Below are positions 11,213-19,556 of a stretch of DNA of 64,000 bases, in pieces (the first letter of the stretch is position 1; each line of letters starts with the position of its first letter). The DNA comes from Nostoc sp. JL34 (lineage in GTDB: Bacteria; Cyanobacteriota; Cyanobacteriia; Cyanobacteriales; Nostocaceae). The notes beneath the pieces are model-generated. The model searched no databases. It was given only the letters and a program-made list of their open reading frames with translations, and had not been told where the DNA came from. The stretch is taken from NCBI RefSeq assembly GCF_017114945.1, contig NZ_JABXKQ010000087.1:16185-80184 (forward strand), read 5' to 3'. The translations under genes and the position numbers were made by a program.

Positions 11213-12745
11213 CTAAAATTTGACCCGCAACTGTCCTGTGAAGGAATTACCACCGTATGCACTTCCCCCGGTTTCTTGATTTCGGACATTACTAAAGCTA
11301 TAGCCCAAGTCTGCTTCTATATTCGGCGACAGCTTTACCGTACAGCGCGTTTGATAGGTATTAGCATTGTCAAATTCTCCTTTAAGTCGCTGCTGTCCTA
11401 AGTTGGCTGCAAGGCGACAGCGTAAGAAATTAGCAATGTCTCCCTCCCAAGCCACCTCACCGTTGTAAACTAGGAAATCTGGTGGAGAAAAATAGCCACT
11501 TGTGCGTTCTAAATCGCGATCGTAACTCCAAGTAAATAAGTTAGCTGCCAAAGAAAATTGTCCGAACTTGCGCTCTAACCTACTAAAAGACTGCACATCG
11601 GAATTACCATCGTTGTAACTACCCAAACGCAATGACGAAAACAAACTGGTATCACGATCAATCTGCCAGTATAAATCAGGGCCAAATCGCCAAACAGTAA
11701 TTTGATTGTCTAAAGTTCGAGCATTGGATTTATAGGGCCCTTGTTCTAAATTACCTGATAGTACTACTACCGATAGCAATCTACCTGATGACGAAACTCG
11801 CGGCGGCGAAATGGGAGCCTCCACCTTAGCATTGAGATTGATAGCTGTGGGTAAACGATTGAACACATCGACTCCGGCTGCTGTTTGGAGAGTCACTTGC
11901 CCAATTTTTCCTTGCCATCCAATTTGCAAAGGAAAATTGGTTACTGATTCAACACCACGTTGCTCAAAGAAGTTAAAACCTGTCTTGAAAAATATTTTAT
12001 TGCCATTACTCAATCGAAATTGAACCGTTGGTTCAAGGAAAAAATTGGTTTGGCCAAAGTTGTCTGTCTCATAATGATAGTCGGTATCAATACTTTCCAA
12101 AACTGCATTCGGCGTTCCTGGTTTAGTGGAAGTTGTGGGCGGGCTAGAATTCTGCGGTGGTTCAGTAAAAGTTGTAGGCGGGCTAGAATTCTGCGGTGAT
12201 TCAGTGGAAGTTGTGGGCGGGCTAGAATTCTGCGGTGATTCAGTGGAAGTTGTGGGTGGGCTAGAATTCTGCGGTGGTTCAGGTAATACTGGCGGTAATC
12301 GCAGATCGGGATTGAAGTTTTCGGGGGCCGCCATCAAAATAGGTGTTGGCTTTAATCGATAGGGGAACGGCATCGAAAGTTCTAAATTATCGAAGTTCAG
12401 TTCGCCCTTAGCAAAGTTGTTGCGCCTAGCTTGTTTAAGAGTAGAGGTACGCAAACTCAGCTTATTTGTGCTATCAATCCAAGCCGCCGCTCTGATTTCT
12501 CTGTGAGTTCCCAATTCTGAGTATTGCTCTGCTGACTCAGGATTTACTGTGGTGACTCGCTCAGTCAATTCTGAAGGTGAATTCCAAGTCTGATGTGCTT
12601 GAGCAGCTTGTAACTTAGCTTCTGAGAATGTCCAAATACCTACGCTACAGATTACTCCCAATTGAATCTGTAGGCATCCCACAATAAACTCAGTGTACAA
12701 ACTATATCGAGAAACAAAGAGATCGCGTCTAAAACTATCTGCCAT
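11213..12745 (-). CDS. Outer-membrane beta-barrel-like protein with Pro/Ser/Thr repeat linker
   Basis: A 510-residue exported protein. The N terminus has a basic start, a hydrophobic core (FIVGCLQIQLGVICSVGIW) and a plausible cleavage after AQA. Residues ~155-215 are a low-complexity linker with four 13-residue repeats (SPQNSSPPTTSTE). The last ~300 residues alternate polar and hydrophobic residues and are rich in aromatic residues, ending in ...GQLRVKF; a C-terminal aromatic is typical of outer-membrane barrels. It therefore probably forms a barrel anchored to the periplasm by the linker. No substrate can be inferred. It is monocistronic as far as can be seen, convergent with nothing, and sits downstream of an ATG at 12745 with no strong ribosome-binding site. 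An internal start is possible. Confidence 0.75.
   Translation of the reverse strand: MADSFRRDLFVSRYSLYTEFIVGCLQIQLGVICSVGIWTFSEAKLQAAQAHQTWNSPSELTERVTTVNPESAEQYSELGTHREIRAAAWIDSTNKLSLRTSTLKQARRNNFAKGELNFDNLELSMPFPYRLKPTPILMAAPENFNPDLRLPPVLPEPPQNSSPPTTSTESPQNSSPPTTSTESPQNSSPPTTFTEPPQNSSPPTTSTKPGTPNAVLESIDTDYHYETDNFGQTNFFLEPTVQFRLSNGNKIFFKTGFNFFEQRGVESVTNFPLQIGWQGKIGQVTLQTAAGVDVFNRLPTAINLNAKVEAPISPPRVSSSGRLLSVVVLSGNLEQGPYKSNARTLDNQITVWRFGPDLYWQIDRDTSLFSSLRLGSYNDGNSDVQSFSRLERKFGQFSLAANLFTWSYDRDLERTSGYFSPPDFLVYNGEVAWEGDIANFLRCRLAANLGQQRLKGEFDNANTYQTRCTVKLSPNIEADLGYSFSNVRNQETGGSAYGGNSFTGQLRVKF
12120..12275. repeat. Four 39-bp in-frame tandem repeats
   Basis: Four direct copies of a 39-bp unit with AGAATTCTGCGGT at the end of each. 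They encode the repeated 13-residue linker in the beta-barrel protein on the minus strand. Copies differ by only a few bases, so the number of copies is likely to vary between strains by slippage. Confidence 0.9.
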
Positions 12746-13249
12746 CGGTCGATACTATAGTTGTAAATAAAAAACTTGCTGCCAAAAAGTTTTCTGGCTG
12801 CTAGCTGATGTATTCGGCTTGGGATTATGATGCCCACAATAGATGCTTGTTAAGACATGGGAAAGGAAAAAGGCGTTACTAAACGAAGGGATGATTCGAT
12901 AATAGGCAAGTGGAATGCTTTTTTTCATGCTTAACAAGCACCCCGTTACACCAGGCTTAATCCCAAATCCGGCTAATCACTGATCGTTAAAATCTCTGTG
13001 CCTCAGCCTAAACAATAAGTCTTTAAATGAGGGAGCATTGAAGTTCCTTACTTGTCCCGCAATTAAGAGTCAATACCACACTGAAAGGGTTGGTGGGAGT
13101 GCTTTTGTGGATATCTAGATGGAATAACAAAAACTATACCAAAAGAATAGAATACCCAACTTTCTAGTGCCCGATCATTTTTTAGTCTCTATATGCTTGG
13201 TGTTAGTGATATTTTGCCTCGGAATATCCCCAAACCATGCCAGTCTCTC
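12746..13249. other. Intergenic stretch, no supported gene
   Basis: About 500 bp between the beta-barrel gene and the second 121-bp repeat. Only short ORFs with unconvincing composition are present on the minus strand, and none has a good ribosome-binding site. The promoter of the beta-barrel gene should lie at the left end. I see no RNA gene or transposon end. Confidence 0.5.
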
Positions 13250-13370
13250 ATATCATGTCCGCCTAATTAGTTATAATTCCCGCATCTGTGCAAAAACCAG
13301 GAAACCCTCTTTCCCCCTGCCCCCTGCTCCCCTGCCGTCTTAATGATAAGTCTTGAACCAGACACGATAT
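13250..13370. repeat. 121-bp MITE-like repeat, copy 2 (inverted relative to copy 1)
   Basis: Ends are ATATCATGTCCG on the left and, reverse-complemented, ATATCGTGTCTGG on the right. Its reverse complement aligns along its full length with 6112-6232, including the GC-rich core and TTTTTGCAC. It lies upstream of a terminator hairpin and has no coding capacity. Confidence 0.7.
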
Positions 13371-13422
13371 CATGGGGAGCCATTCCGTTGGATGAGTTTT
13401 CCAACTAGCTTTCTTTAAAAAA

Positions 13423-13466
13423 GCTTGCTCTAATTCTCTCTTTAAAAAGAGGGAATTAGAGCAAGC
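13423..13466 (-). terminator. Strong intrinsic terminator of the RHH/response-regulator transcript
   Basis: A 21-bp stem (left arm 13423-13443, right arm 13446-13466, one G-U pair) with a 2-nt loop. Read on the minus strand, the hairpin is followed directly by TTTTTTAAAG, so it works for transcription coming from the RHH gene at 13554-13766. Confidence 0.85.
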
Positions 13467-13553
13467 CTTAACGCCAAGCGTATTGCCTTTAGTCCTATCG
13501 TTGGCGCATCAAGTAGCAGATTTCTGAGATTTGGCGGATATTCGAGTGAATAG

Positions 13554-13766
13554 TTACTGTAATTTTGACAAACTACCAACAGTTCTTGTTGAATCTACTG
13601 CTTTCATCTCAGAGTTTTCAGCATTGTCAACCTGAAGAGTTCGGAGCAATTCTCGAATTACATCTGTTGCTGGCCTTCCTGTGGAAGCACAGTAGCATTC
13701 CAGTTTTTTCATTTCCTCGGTTGTGAGATTTACTGTCAGTCGTTTAACAGCCCATTTTTTATTCAT
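13554..13766 (-). CDS. Small ribbon-helix-helix (CopG/Arc-like) protein
   Basis: A 70-residue basic protein whose first 45 residues fit the ribbon-helix-helix fold: a strand (VKRLTVNLTTEE), helix, a Thr/Gly turn (STGRPATDV) and second helix (VIRELLRTL). The C-terminal tail is Ser/Thr rich. Such proteins bind DNA as dimers and are often antitoxins or autorepressors, but no toxin gene lies next to it. The ATG follows AGAGGATC, a good ribosome-binding site. It is 57 bp downstream of the response regulator on the same strand and just before a strong terminator, so it may be cotranscribed with the regulator. Confidence 0.72.
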   Translation of the reverse strand: MNKKWAVKRLTVNLTTEEMKKLECYCASTGRPATDVIRELLRTLQVDNAENSEMKAVDSTRTVGSLSKLQ

Positions 13767-13822
13767 GATCCTCTTTTGTCTTTAATATGTTGCTTTTTGT
13801 CGAAATTCCCAAGTCATTACGA

Positions 13823-14497
13823 TTACTCCCGCAGTGCATAGCCTACACCACGGACTGTATGAATCAAACGCTTTTCATTATTTTCTTCTAACTTGAGTCG
13901 CAAATAACGAATGTAAACCTCAATAATATTAGAATCGCCCATGAAGTCGTAACCCCAAACTTTCTCTAAAATTTGGTCTCTAGTAAACACTTGACGGGGA
14001 TATGAAAGAAGATATTCTAATAAGTCAAACTCTTTTGCTGTTAACTCAATGCTTCGTTTTACCCGAAAAACTTCACGGGTGCGGCGATTTAAGCTTAAAT
14101 CTTCAAATTGCAACAAATCCTCGTCTGTTTCTTGCGTGCGGCGGAGATGAGCGCGAATTCTAGCTAGTAGTTCCTCAATACTGAAGGGCTTAACTACATA
14201 ATCATCGGCTCCTGCATCTAATCCGGCGACGCGATCGCTCACTTCATCTTTTGCTGTCAATAAAATCACTGGGACTGTACTACCTGTTGCTCGCAAACGG
14301 CGACAAATTTCCAAACCCGTCAGTCCTGGTAGCATCCAATCCAGAATCGCTAAATCTGGTAATGAGTCTCGCGCCAGGGTTAAACCAGTGATGCCATCAT
14401 GGGCTACACTTACTTGGTATCCTTCACTACTAAGTTCTAATTCGACAAATCGCGCCAGTTTGACTTCATCTTCCACCAAAAGGATATGTGCTGTCAT
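13823..14497 (-). CDS. OmpR/PhoB-family response regulator
   Basis: A 224-residue two-domain regulator. The receiver (1-118) shows VEDE near the start, the phospho-acceptor Asp in LDWMLPG, the Thr in LLTAKD and the Lys in VVKPF. The C-terminal winged helix (about 128-224) has ELTAKEFDLLEYLL and the HTVRGVGYAL end. It should bind DNA as a dimer upon phosphorylation. The ATG follows TTAGGAG at good spacing. A decayed histidine kinase fragment lies immediately upstream on the same strand, so the regulator appears to have lost its neighbouring kinase and may now be driven by another one. Which of the cyanobacterial OmpR-type regulators it matches could not be decided by eye. Confidence 0.92.
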   Translation of the reverse strand: MTAHILLVEDEVKLARFVELELSSEGYQVSVAHDGITGLTLARDSLPDLAILDWMLPGLTGLEICRRLRATGSTVPVILLTAKDEVSDRVAGLDAGADDYVVKPFSIEELLARIRAHLRRTQETDEDLLQFEDLSLNRRTREVFRVKRSIELTAKEFDLLEYLLSYPRQVFTRDQILEKVWGYDFMGDSNIIEVYIRYLRLKLEENNEKRLIHTVRGVGYALRE

Positions 14498-14568
14498 ATT
14501 TTTGCTCCTAAAGCAGGTAATGTCAGATAGAAGGAGGCAGGAAGCAGGAGGAAAGACTGAGCCAACAA

Positions 14569-14816
14569 CAGAATGCCATGAGCGCGATCGCTAACTTGAA
14601 TCACTGCTCAACCATTAGCCTGAGTCAGTTTCAAGTTAACTAGCTCGCCCGCATCCGAGTATTTAACTGCATTACCAATCAAATGGCTTGATACCTGCAT
14701 GAGTTGATTCTAGCTGCCTTTATTCTCACAATAAACGGGGCGACTTCCAAATGGATGACCCGATGCTCAAATTTCTCTGTCATCTGCATTATGTCTGCAA
14801 CCAAATCTTTTCTAAC
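14569..14816 (-). pseudogene. Histidine kinase ATPase-domain fossil
   Basis: The minus strand translates, with one frameshift and one in-frame stop, into a HATPase-like string. An upstream piece in one frame contains MTEKFEHRVIHLEVAP. A second piece in another frame contains LMQVSSHLIGNAVKYSDAG (the N box), then a TGA, then AVIQVSDRAHGIL (the G1 box D-x-x-x-GI). No part can encode a working kinase. The remnant stops in a GC-rich repeat just upstream of the response-regulator gene, which suggests that it is what is left of that regulator's partner. Confidence 0.75.
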
Positions 14817-14918
14817 CTATGGCCGCTGTTGGAATTGGTGAAAAATCTGAGATTTTTCCGGTTGAGCCAAAATATAACTGAATAATTACTTTACATTGAA
14901 TATGTATAGCTAAAACTC

Positions 14919-15242
14919 ATGGAAATACCCCAACGCGTATCAGTCCGCTACAAAGACGCGTCCTACAACAGTAATGAAATCCGCTTGAGAACTTTTCGGC
15001 TTGGGTTGCAAATATGGGATGAACAAACCAAACCTAGAAAAACAGAGCTTTATCAGTTTATATCGTCTTGCTTGAAACAAGTTGACCGCCAAGATCGTTT
15101 TATGTTTTCTCTGCTGTTCATAGAATTAACAGACCTCATACGCAATTCTTCGCTGGAAAGGGGAACAAAAGAGGTTCTGATTAAAACAGCTTTTAGAGAA
15201 TTTGCTTGTGCGATCGCAGACTTTGAAGATGTTGCCAAATAA
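14919..15242 (+). CDS. Conserved-looking small protein, unknown function
   Basis: A 107-residue ORF starting at ATG with a mixed, well-structured composition: a basic N-terminal third (RVSVRYKDASYNSNEIRLRT) and two predicted helices separated by a DRQDRF turn. No membrane segment or known motif is visible. It contains a HIP1 site near its end. The ribosome-binding site is weak. The codon use and length support a real gene, but the family was not recognised. The minus-strand ORF over the same place looks like its shadow. Confidence 0.55.
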   Translation: MEIPQRVSVRYKDASYNSNEIRLRTFRLGLQIWDEQTKPRKTELYQFISSCLKQVDRQDRFMFSLLFIELTDLIRNSSLERGTKEVLIKTAFREFACAIADFEDVAK

Positions 15243-15323
15243 ACTTGCTTTTAGGGGTGCTAGAATTACGTAGGTGTAGCCTAACCAGTATGGCAGCCGC
15301 TAGAATTGAGCAGGTGAAATAGA

Positions 15324-15588
15324 GGGGGGGAAAGTTGCTTTCATGAAAATGCCGTATTCACCAAGCAGTCGACGCAAATCTTGATATTTTTGGCTATCTC
15401 TTTCTACTTCTTCTATTTGAGATGCTGGTAAGATGTATCTTAAAACTTCTAGCCAATAATTAAAAGCATCATTGGCTTTTGTTTTGGAGAAATCAAAGAG
15501 TAAGCCTAATATTTCAAAAATTGGTTTTTGTCGAAGATAAACTAGGCATAAGCATACCCCTTCTTTTTAGCCTGTTGCTAAAAAGTCT
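15324..15588 (-). pseudogene. Truncated IS5/DDE_Tnp_4-like transposase remnant
   Basis: The reverse strand reads CLVYLRQKPIFEILGLLF, followed by DFSKTKANDAFNYWLEVLR and ILPASQIEEVE. This pattern matches the N-terminal helix-turn-helix part of cyanobacterial DDE_Tnp_4 transposases, as I remember them. There is no catalytic DDE domain: the frame is lost after a run of seven G at 15324. A stop lies near the start of the remnant. No terminal inverted repeats were found. Confidence 0.7.
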
Positions 15589-16264
15589 TCAATTATACCA
15601 AGTAGTCCATTTTGTTGCCAAGTCAATTGAAATGGTAGAATATCAACGCTTTCACTGCCAATACACTGACTGGGGTATTGTTTGTGGGATTGACTGGAGC
15701 CATGAAATAATACCTGGGTATTTCAGCGTTTCATGTTGATTCATCTGAAGTGCGATCGCCCACTTTAAACAGATTGCCAATCGTGTATCTCTCTAAATAC
15801 AAAGAAGTTACCGTTGGTAATTATTCTTTATTTAGTGTTTTAAATATTTTAATTAACTGTCTTAACTGTCTTAACTGTCCACTTAACTGTCTTAACTGTC
15901 TTAACTGTCCACTTAATTCTTTAATTAACTGTCTTAACTGTCTTATTTCTTGTTTTACCTGCTATTGCATTTTCTTGATAAAGCTGAGATTATTTGAAAG
16001 ACTGGGTTAAGCACGTTGGGTTTCAAAAAACTAGTTTATTTCATCAAAAAACTAATTTTGGGCTAGAACAGATGCATTCTAATTTACTATAATTTTTTTT
16101 GATGTCTACAATCAATTTGTTAACTAATGATAATTCTTGCAAAAAATGTGTTTATCAGAGGTCGTCCAACATATTTACCAACAAGCTATAGTTACTAGAA
16201 TTTAAAAATAACTTGCTATTGCATTTATTAATTACGGATTATCCTATTTGGAGATTAAAATCTC
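15589..16264. other. Gene-poor interval with repeat tract
   Basis: About 680 bp between the transposase remnant and the LamG-patatin gene. It holds a TTAACTGTC repeat tract (listed separately) and AT-rich sequence that probably includes the promoter of the next gene. Short ORFs at 15479-15739 and 15750-16010 are unconvincing; the second is produced by the repeat itself. Confidence 0.5.
15853..15942 (+). repeat. TTAACTGTC nonamer repeat tract
   Basis: Seven full copies of TTAACTGTC in three runs, separated by short spacers (CCAC, CCACTTAATTC...). The same nonamer occurs in pairs upstream of both microviridin precursor genes (48490-48538 and 49305-49354). It resembles the short tandemly repeated repetitive sequences known from heterocystous cyanobacteria. 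Confidence 0.85.
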
Positions 16265-18409
16265 GTGACAAACCAGCTATATAGCCAGTCAGTTCTGACA
16301 TTTGATGGTCAAGATGATTACATAGATTTTGGCAAAAATAATTTTGCTGGTGTTTTTGCTCAGGGAAGTTCAGCCTTTACGATTTCAGGATGGGTGAATC
16401 CTCATCAGCTAAAAGATCAAGCCACTAATTATGGCACACGCAATGTTTTTTTTGCTCGTTCTTCAGATCGATATAGTGATAATTTTGAGTTCGGCATCAG
16501 TGAATCAGGGAGCCTAGATGTATTCATTGATGAAAATCTGGAAAAGAAAATTACAACTTTTGGCAATGGAGAATTAACTATCGGACAATGGCACTTCTTT
16601 GCCATTGTTTTTAATAAAGGTCAACTGAGCATATATCTTGATGAACATGAGTATTTTGGCCACTTTACAGGTGACTCTTTAAACAAAGCAACAAGTTCTG
16701 TGACTCTGGGTGCGACTTTACACAACAATATCTTTTTCACAGGTCAATTAGCTAACATTAGCGTCTGGAATTACCCCTGTCCCCCAGTGGACATCCAAAG
16801 GCATCGCTATCAGCCTCTAGTTGGCAATGAACAAGGATTAGTCGCTTACTGGGCATTAAACGAAGGACAAGGAACAACTGTAAAAGACCAGACTATAAAT
16901 GGTCATGATGGAAAATTGCGTGGCAATCCTAATTGGGATGTAGCACAACTTCCATTTGGAATTACACAATCATCGAACGAGAGCGAGAGACAAGATGTGA
17001 CAGCGAGTAGTTCCGAGGAGGAAAAACTTGCAAAACCTGTGGTGCTGGAAGAAGAAAGCCAGTTGATTGCAGAGATTGTCTCTGTTGAAGTAACTGCGAT
17101 CGCGGAAGGTGAGTTGCAGAAAGAGTCAGTTGAAGTTCCCCCAATCGTGGAAGCTAGCGTCCCGACTGTGAGTCCAAAGGGAAAAAAAGGGACAAAAAAA
17201 CAGAGCGAAAAATCTACGAACATTCAAACTCCCCCACCAAAACAGGAGAAAGCCGAAACAGTCCAAACAAAGGAAAGTCAAGTTGGAGTCAATATCCAAC
17301 AGCAAGAACCAGAAACATTAACTCAGGAGCGATCGCCAAAAACTATGAACACTAAAGCCAATCCCAAATATAAAATACTTGCCATTGATGGCGGCGGTAT
17401 TCGCGGCATAATTCCCACAATGATCCTGGCAGAAATTGAAAAGCGGACACAAAAGCCGATTTTTAGTTTGTTCGATTTAATTTCTGGCACTTCTAGTGGT
17501 GGAATTTTGGCACTCGGATTAACTAAACCCCGATTAGATTTAGAGGTAACTGACAGCTCGCCTGTCGCCCAATATAGTGCTGAGGATCTCCTGCAAATAT
17601 ATCTTGAGTATGGGGCTGAGATATTTTATGAGCCATTTTGGGAACAAGTACTCGGTCAGCTAGAGGATATATTCGTTCAACCAAAATATTCTTCTGAAGG
17701 TAGAGAGGAAATTATCAGGCAATATTTCGGTGATACTCCTCTAGAAAATAATCTCAAAGAAGTTTTCGTAACTAGCTACGATATCGAGCAGCGAATCCCG
17801 ATATTTTTTACAAATAAACTGGAAAAACAACAGACAGAATCGAAAAAGTTTCGCAAGTTGTGTGCAGGTTTTACGCTTACAGATGCGGCACTAGCAACTA
17901 GTGCAACTCCAACTTATTTTTCTCCCTATCGGGTTGGGAGTTCCCATAATAGTAATGGCTTCTACACTTTAGTTGATGGCGGAGTAGTTGCTAATAATCC
18001 AGCTAATTTGGCTATTTTAGAAGCGCAAATTAGTAGACAAGAAAACAAACAAGTCCTGAATACAGACGATATCTTATTAGTATCCTTGGGTACTGGTTCA
18101 CTCACAAGTGTCTATCCTTATGACGAAGTTAAAAAATGGGGACTATTGCAATGGGCAAAACCTCTGTTAAATATTGTGCTTGACGGTGGCAGTGAAGTAG
18201 TAGCTGGAGAATTAGAACGGTTGTTTGAGTCTAATAATAAAGGTAATAAAACTTCTTATTACCGATTTCAAACATTCTTAAAAAGTGAACTCGAAGAAAT
18301 AGATAATGCCAAGCCAGATAATCTGCGGCAGTTACAAACTTTAGGGAATACGCTGATTCAAGAAAAAAGCAAACAAATTGATGAATTATGTAGTATTCTA
18401 TCAACCTAA
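16265..18409 (+). CDS. LamG-like / patatin-like phospholipase fusion protein
   Basis: A 714-residue protein starting at GTG (GGAG about 12 nt upstream). Residues 1-235 form a concanavalin/LamG-like jelly roll of the kind used for binding sugars or surfaces (LTFDGQDDYIDFG, FTISGWVNP, GLVAYWALNEGQG). A Glu/Lys/Pro/Gln-rich linker of ~120 residues follows. The C-terminal part (from ~365) is a patatin-like lipase with the oxyanion loop DGGGIRG, the nucleophile motif GTSSG and the catalytic Asp in DGG (VDGGVVANNPA). All residues of the Ser-Asp dyad are present, so lipid acyl hydrolase activity is likely. No signal peptide is visible. It ends 55 bp before hphB on the same strand, but nothing ties it to peptide synthesis. 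Confidence 0.88.
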   Translation: MTNQLYSQSVLTFDGQDDYIDFGKNNFAGVFAQGSSAFTISGWVNPHQLKDQATNYGTRNVFFARSSDRYSDNFEFGISESGSLDVFIDENLEKKITTFGNGELTIGQWHFFAIVFNKGQLSIYLDEHEYFGHFTGDSLNKATSSVTLGATLHNNIFFTGQLANISVWNYPCPPVDIQRHRYQPLVGNEQGLVAYWALNEGQGTTVKDQTINGHDGKLRGNPNWDVAQLPFGITQSSNESERQDVTASSSEEEKLAKPVVLEEESQLIAEIVSVEVTAIAEGELQKESVEVPPIVEASVPTVSPKGKKGTKKQSEKSTNIQTPPPKQEKAETVQTKESQVGVNIQQQEPETLTQERSPKTMNTKANPKYKILAIDGGGIRGIIPTMILAEIEKRTQKPIFSLFDLISGTSSGGILALGLTKPRLDLEVTDSSPVAQYSAEDLLQIYLEYGAEIFYEPFWEQVLGQLEDIFVQPKYSSEGREEIIRQYFGDTPLENNLKEVFVTSYDIEQRIPIFFTNKLEKQQTESKKFRKLCAGFTLTDAALATSATPTYFSPYRVGSSHNSNGFYTLVDGGVVANNPANLAILEAQISRQENKQVLNTDDILLVSLGTGSLTSVYPYDEVKKWGLLQWAKPLLNIVLDGGSEVVAGELERLFESNNKGNKTSYYRFQTFLKSELEEIDNAKPDNLRQLQTLGNTLIQEKSKQIDELCSILST

Positions 18410-18464
18410 ATTTGATATTTCTGAATGAGAATGAACTGGAGCCAGTAATTTTCTATAGGTCGAA

Positions 18465-19556
18465 ATGGGGTCTTTAAGTAAGCCATCTTATCGGATCGTC
18501 GCCATTCCTGGGGAAGGGATTGGGCCAGAAGTTGTGGAAGCTGCTTTAAAAATTCTGCAACACGTCGCTAAAATTGAAGGATTTACCTTGCAGGTAGACT
18601 ATGGCTGGCTAGGTGCAACGGCTTTTGAAAAACTGGGTAGTTACTTCCCTCTAGCCACCGCCAAACTGGGCGATGGAGCCGATGGAATTGTATTTGGTGC
18701 GGTTACTCAAGGGGGACTGCTAGAACTCCGAAAGCACTTCGACTTTTTTTGTAATCTTCGCCCGATCCGTGTTGTTGATAGTCTCCTGCATAAATCTAGC
18801 CTTCGACCAGAAAAAATTCAAGGACTTGATATTCTCATCGTCCGAGAATTAGTCAGTGGGATTTATTTTGGGTCATCTGGACGTTCCTCAGACGAAGCAG
18901 GAAATTATGGATACCATACGATGCGCTATTACGATGAAGAAATTCGTCGAATAGCTCGTAAGGCTTTAGAGCAAGCCCAATACCGCCGAGGATTACTCAC
19001 CGTAGCCCACAAAGAAAACGCCTTACCTCATTTGCCTTGGACTCGTCTAGTGCAAGAAGAAGCCACAGAGTTTCCTGGTGTTATCGTCGAACTAATGCTG
19101 GTGGATAACTTAGCTATGCAAATGGTTCTTAATCCGCAGCGGTTTGATGTAATTTTGGCGGGGAATCTGTTTGGAGATATTCTCAGCGATATTGGTGGTG
19201 CATTAGTTGGCTCAATTGGCTTGTTAGGATCAGCGAGTCTTAACGCTAATGGATTTGGTTTGTACGAAGCGATTCATGGTACAGCCCCAGACATTGCAGG
19301 GAAGGGAATTGCTAATCCTCTTGGAACCCTTGGAGCCTGTATTTTAATGCTTCAGCAATGGGGAGAAGTGCAGGCTGCCCAACTGATTATTGCAGCACAA
19401 GACCGAGTTTTAGCTAAGGGATACCGAACAGCTGATTTATTTACCCAAGGAGAAGAAATTTTAGTCAATACTGCAACCTTAGTTGACCTTTTGCTTGAAG
19501 AAATTTCAGCGGTGCAACATTCTCAATTAGGAGTGCTTCATGAGTCACGGAAATAA
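18465..19556 (+). CDS. hphB: HphB, 3-isopropylmalate-dehydrogenase-like enzyme for homoaromatic amino acid supply
   Basis: A 363-residue member of the isopropylmalate/isocitrate dehydrogenase family, with the nucleotide-binding start [11 protein letters not shown], the metal/substrate region [20 protein letters not shown] and the motif [14 protein letters not shown]. In the Hph pathway it would oxidise 3-benzylmalate (or its hydroxyphenyl analogue), which then loses CO2 to give the chain-extended 2-oxo acid. Position within an anabaenopeptin-type cluster, with hphCD next and hphA further on, sets it apart from housekeeping LeuB; the sequence alone does not prove aromatic specificity. Its 3' end overlaps hphCD by 17 nt, so translation is probably coupled. 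Around its start codon is a 15-bp match to the end of hphA (see findings). Confidence 0.85.
   Translation: MGSLSKPSYRIVAIPGEGIGPEVVEAALKILQHVAKIEGFTLQVDYGWLGATAFEKLGSYFPLATAKLGDGADGIVFGAVTQGGLLELRKHFDFFCNLRPIRVVDSLLHKSSLRPEKIQGLDILIVRELVSGIYFGSSGRSSDEAGNYGYHTMRYYDEEIRRIARKALEQAQYRRGLLTVAHKENALPHLPWTRLVQEEATEFPGVIVELMLVDNLAMQMVLNPQRFDVILAGNLFGDILSDIGGALVGSIGLLGSASLNANGFGLYEAIHGTAPDIAGKGIANPLGTLGACILMLQQWGEVQAAQLIIAAQDRVLAKGYRTADLFTQGEEILVNTATLVDLLLEEISAVQHSQLGVLHESRK

Noticed and set aside
12120..12275. Regularly spaced repeats that might be a CRISPR array
   Set aside because: Units are directly adjacent, without spacers, and encode a protein linker in frame.
12755..12937. 60-codon minus-strand ORF upstream of the beta-barrel gene
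   Set aside because: Composition is random-looking and there is no ribosome-binding site.
15853..15942. Possible CRISPR-like or iteron array
   Set aside because: Unit of 9 bp, no unique spacers, no cas or replication genes nearby.
15750..16010. Cys-rich ORF with LNCLNCP repeats, looking like a peptide natural product precursor
   Set aside because: The repeats are only the translation of the TTAACTGTC DNA repeat in one frame; no ribosome-binding site and no modification enzyme next to it.
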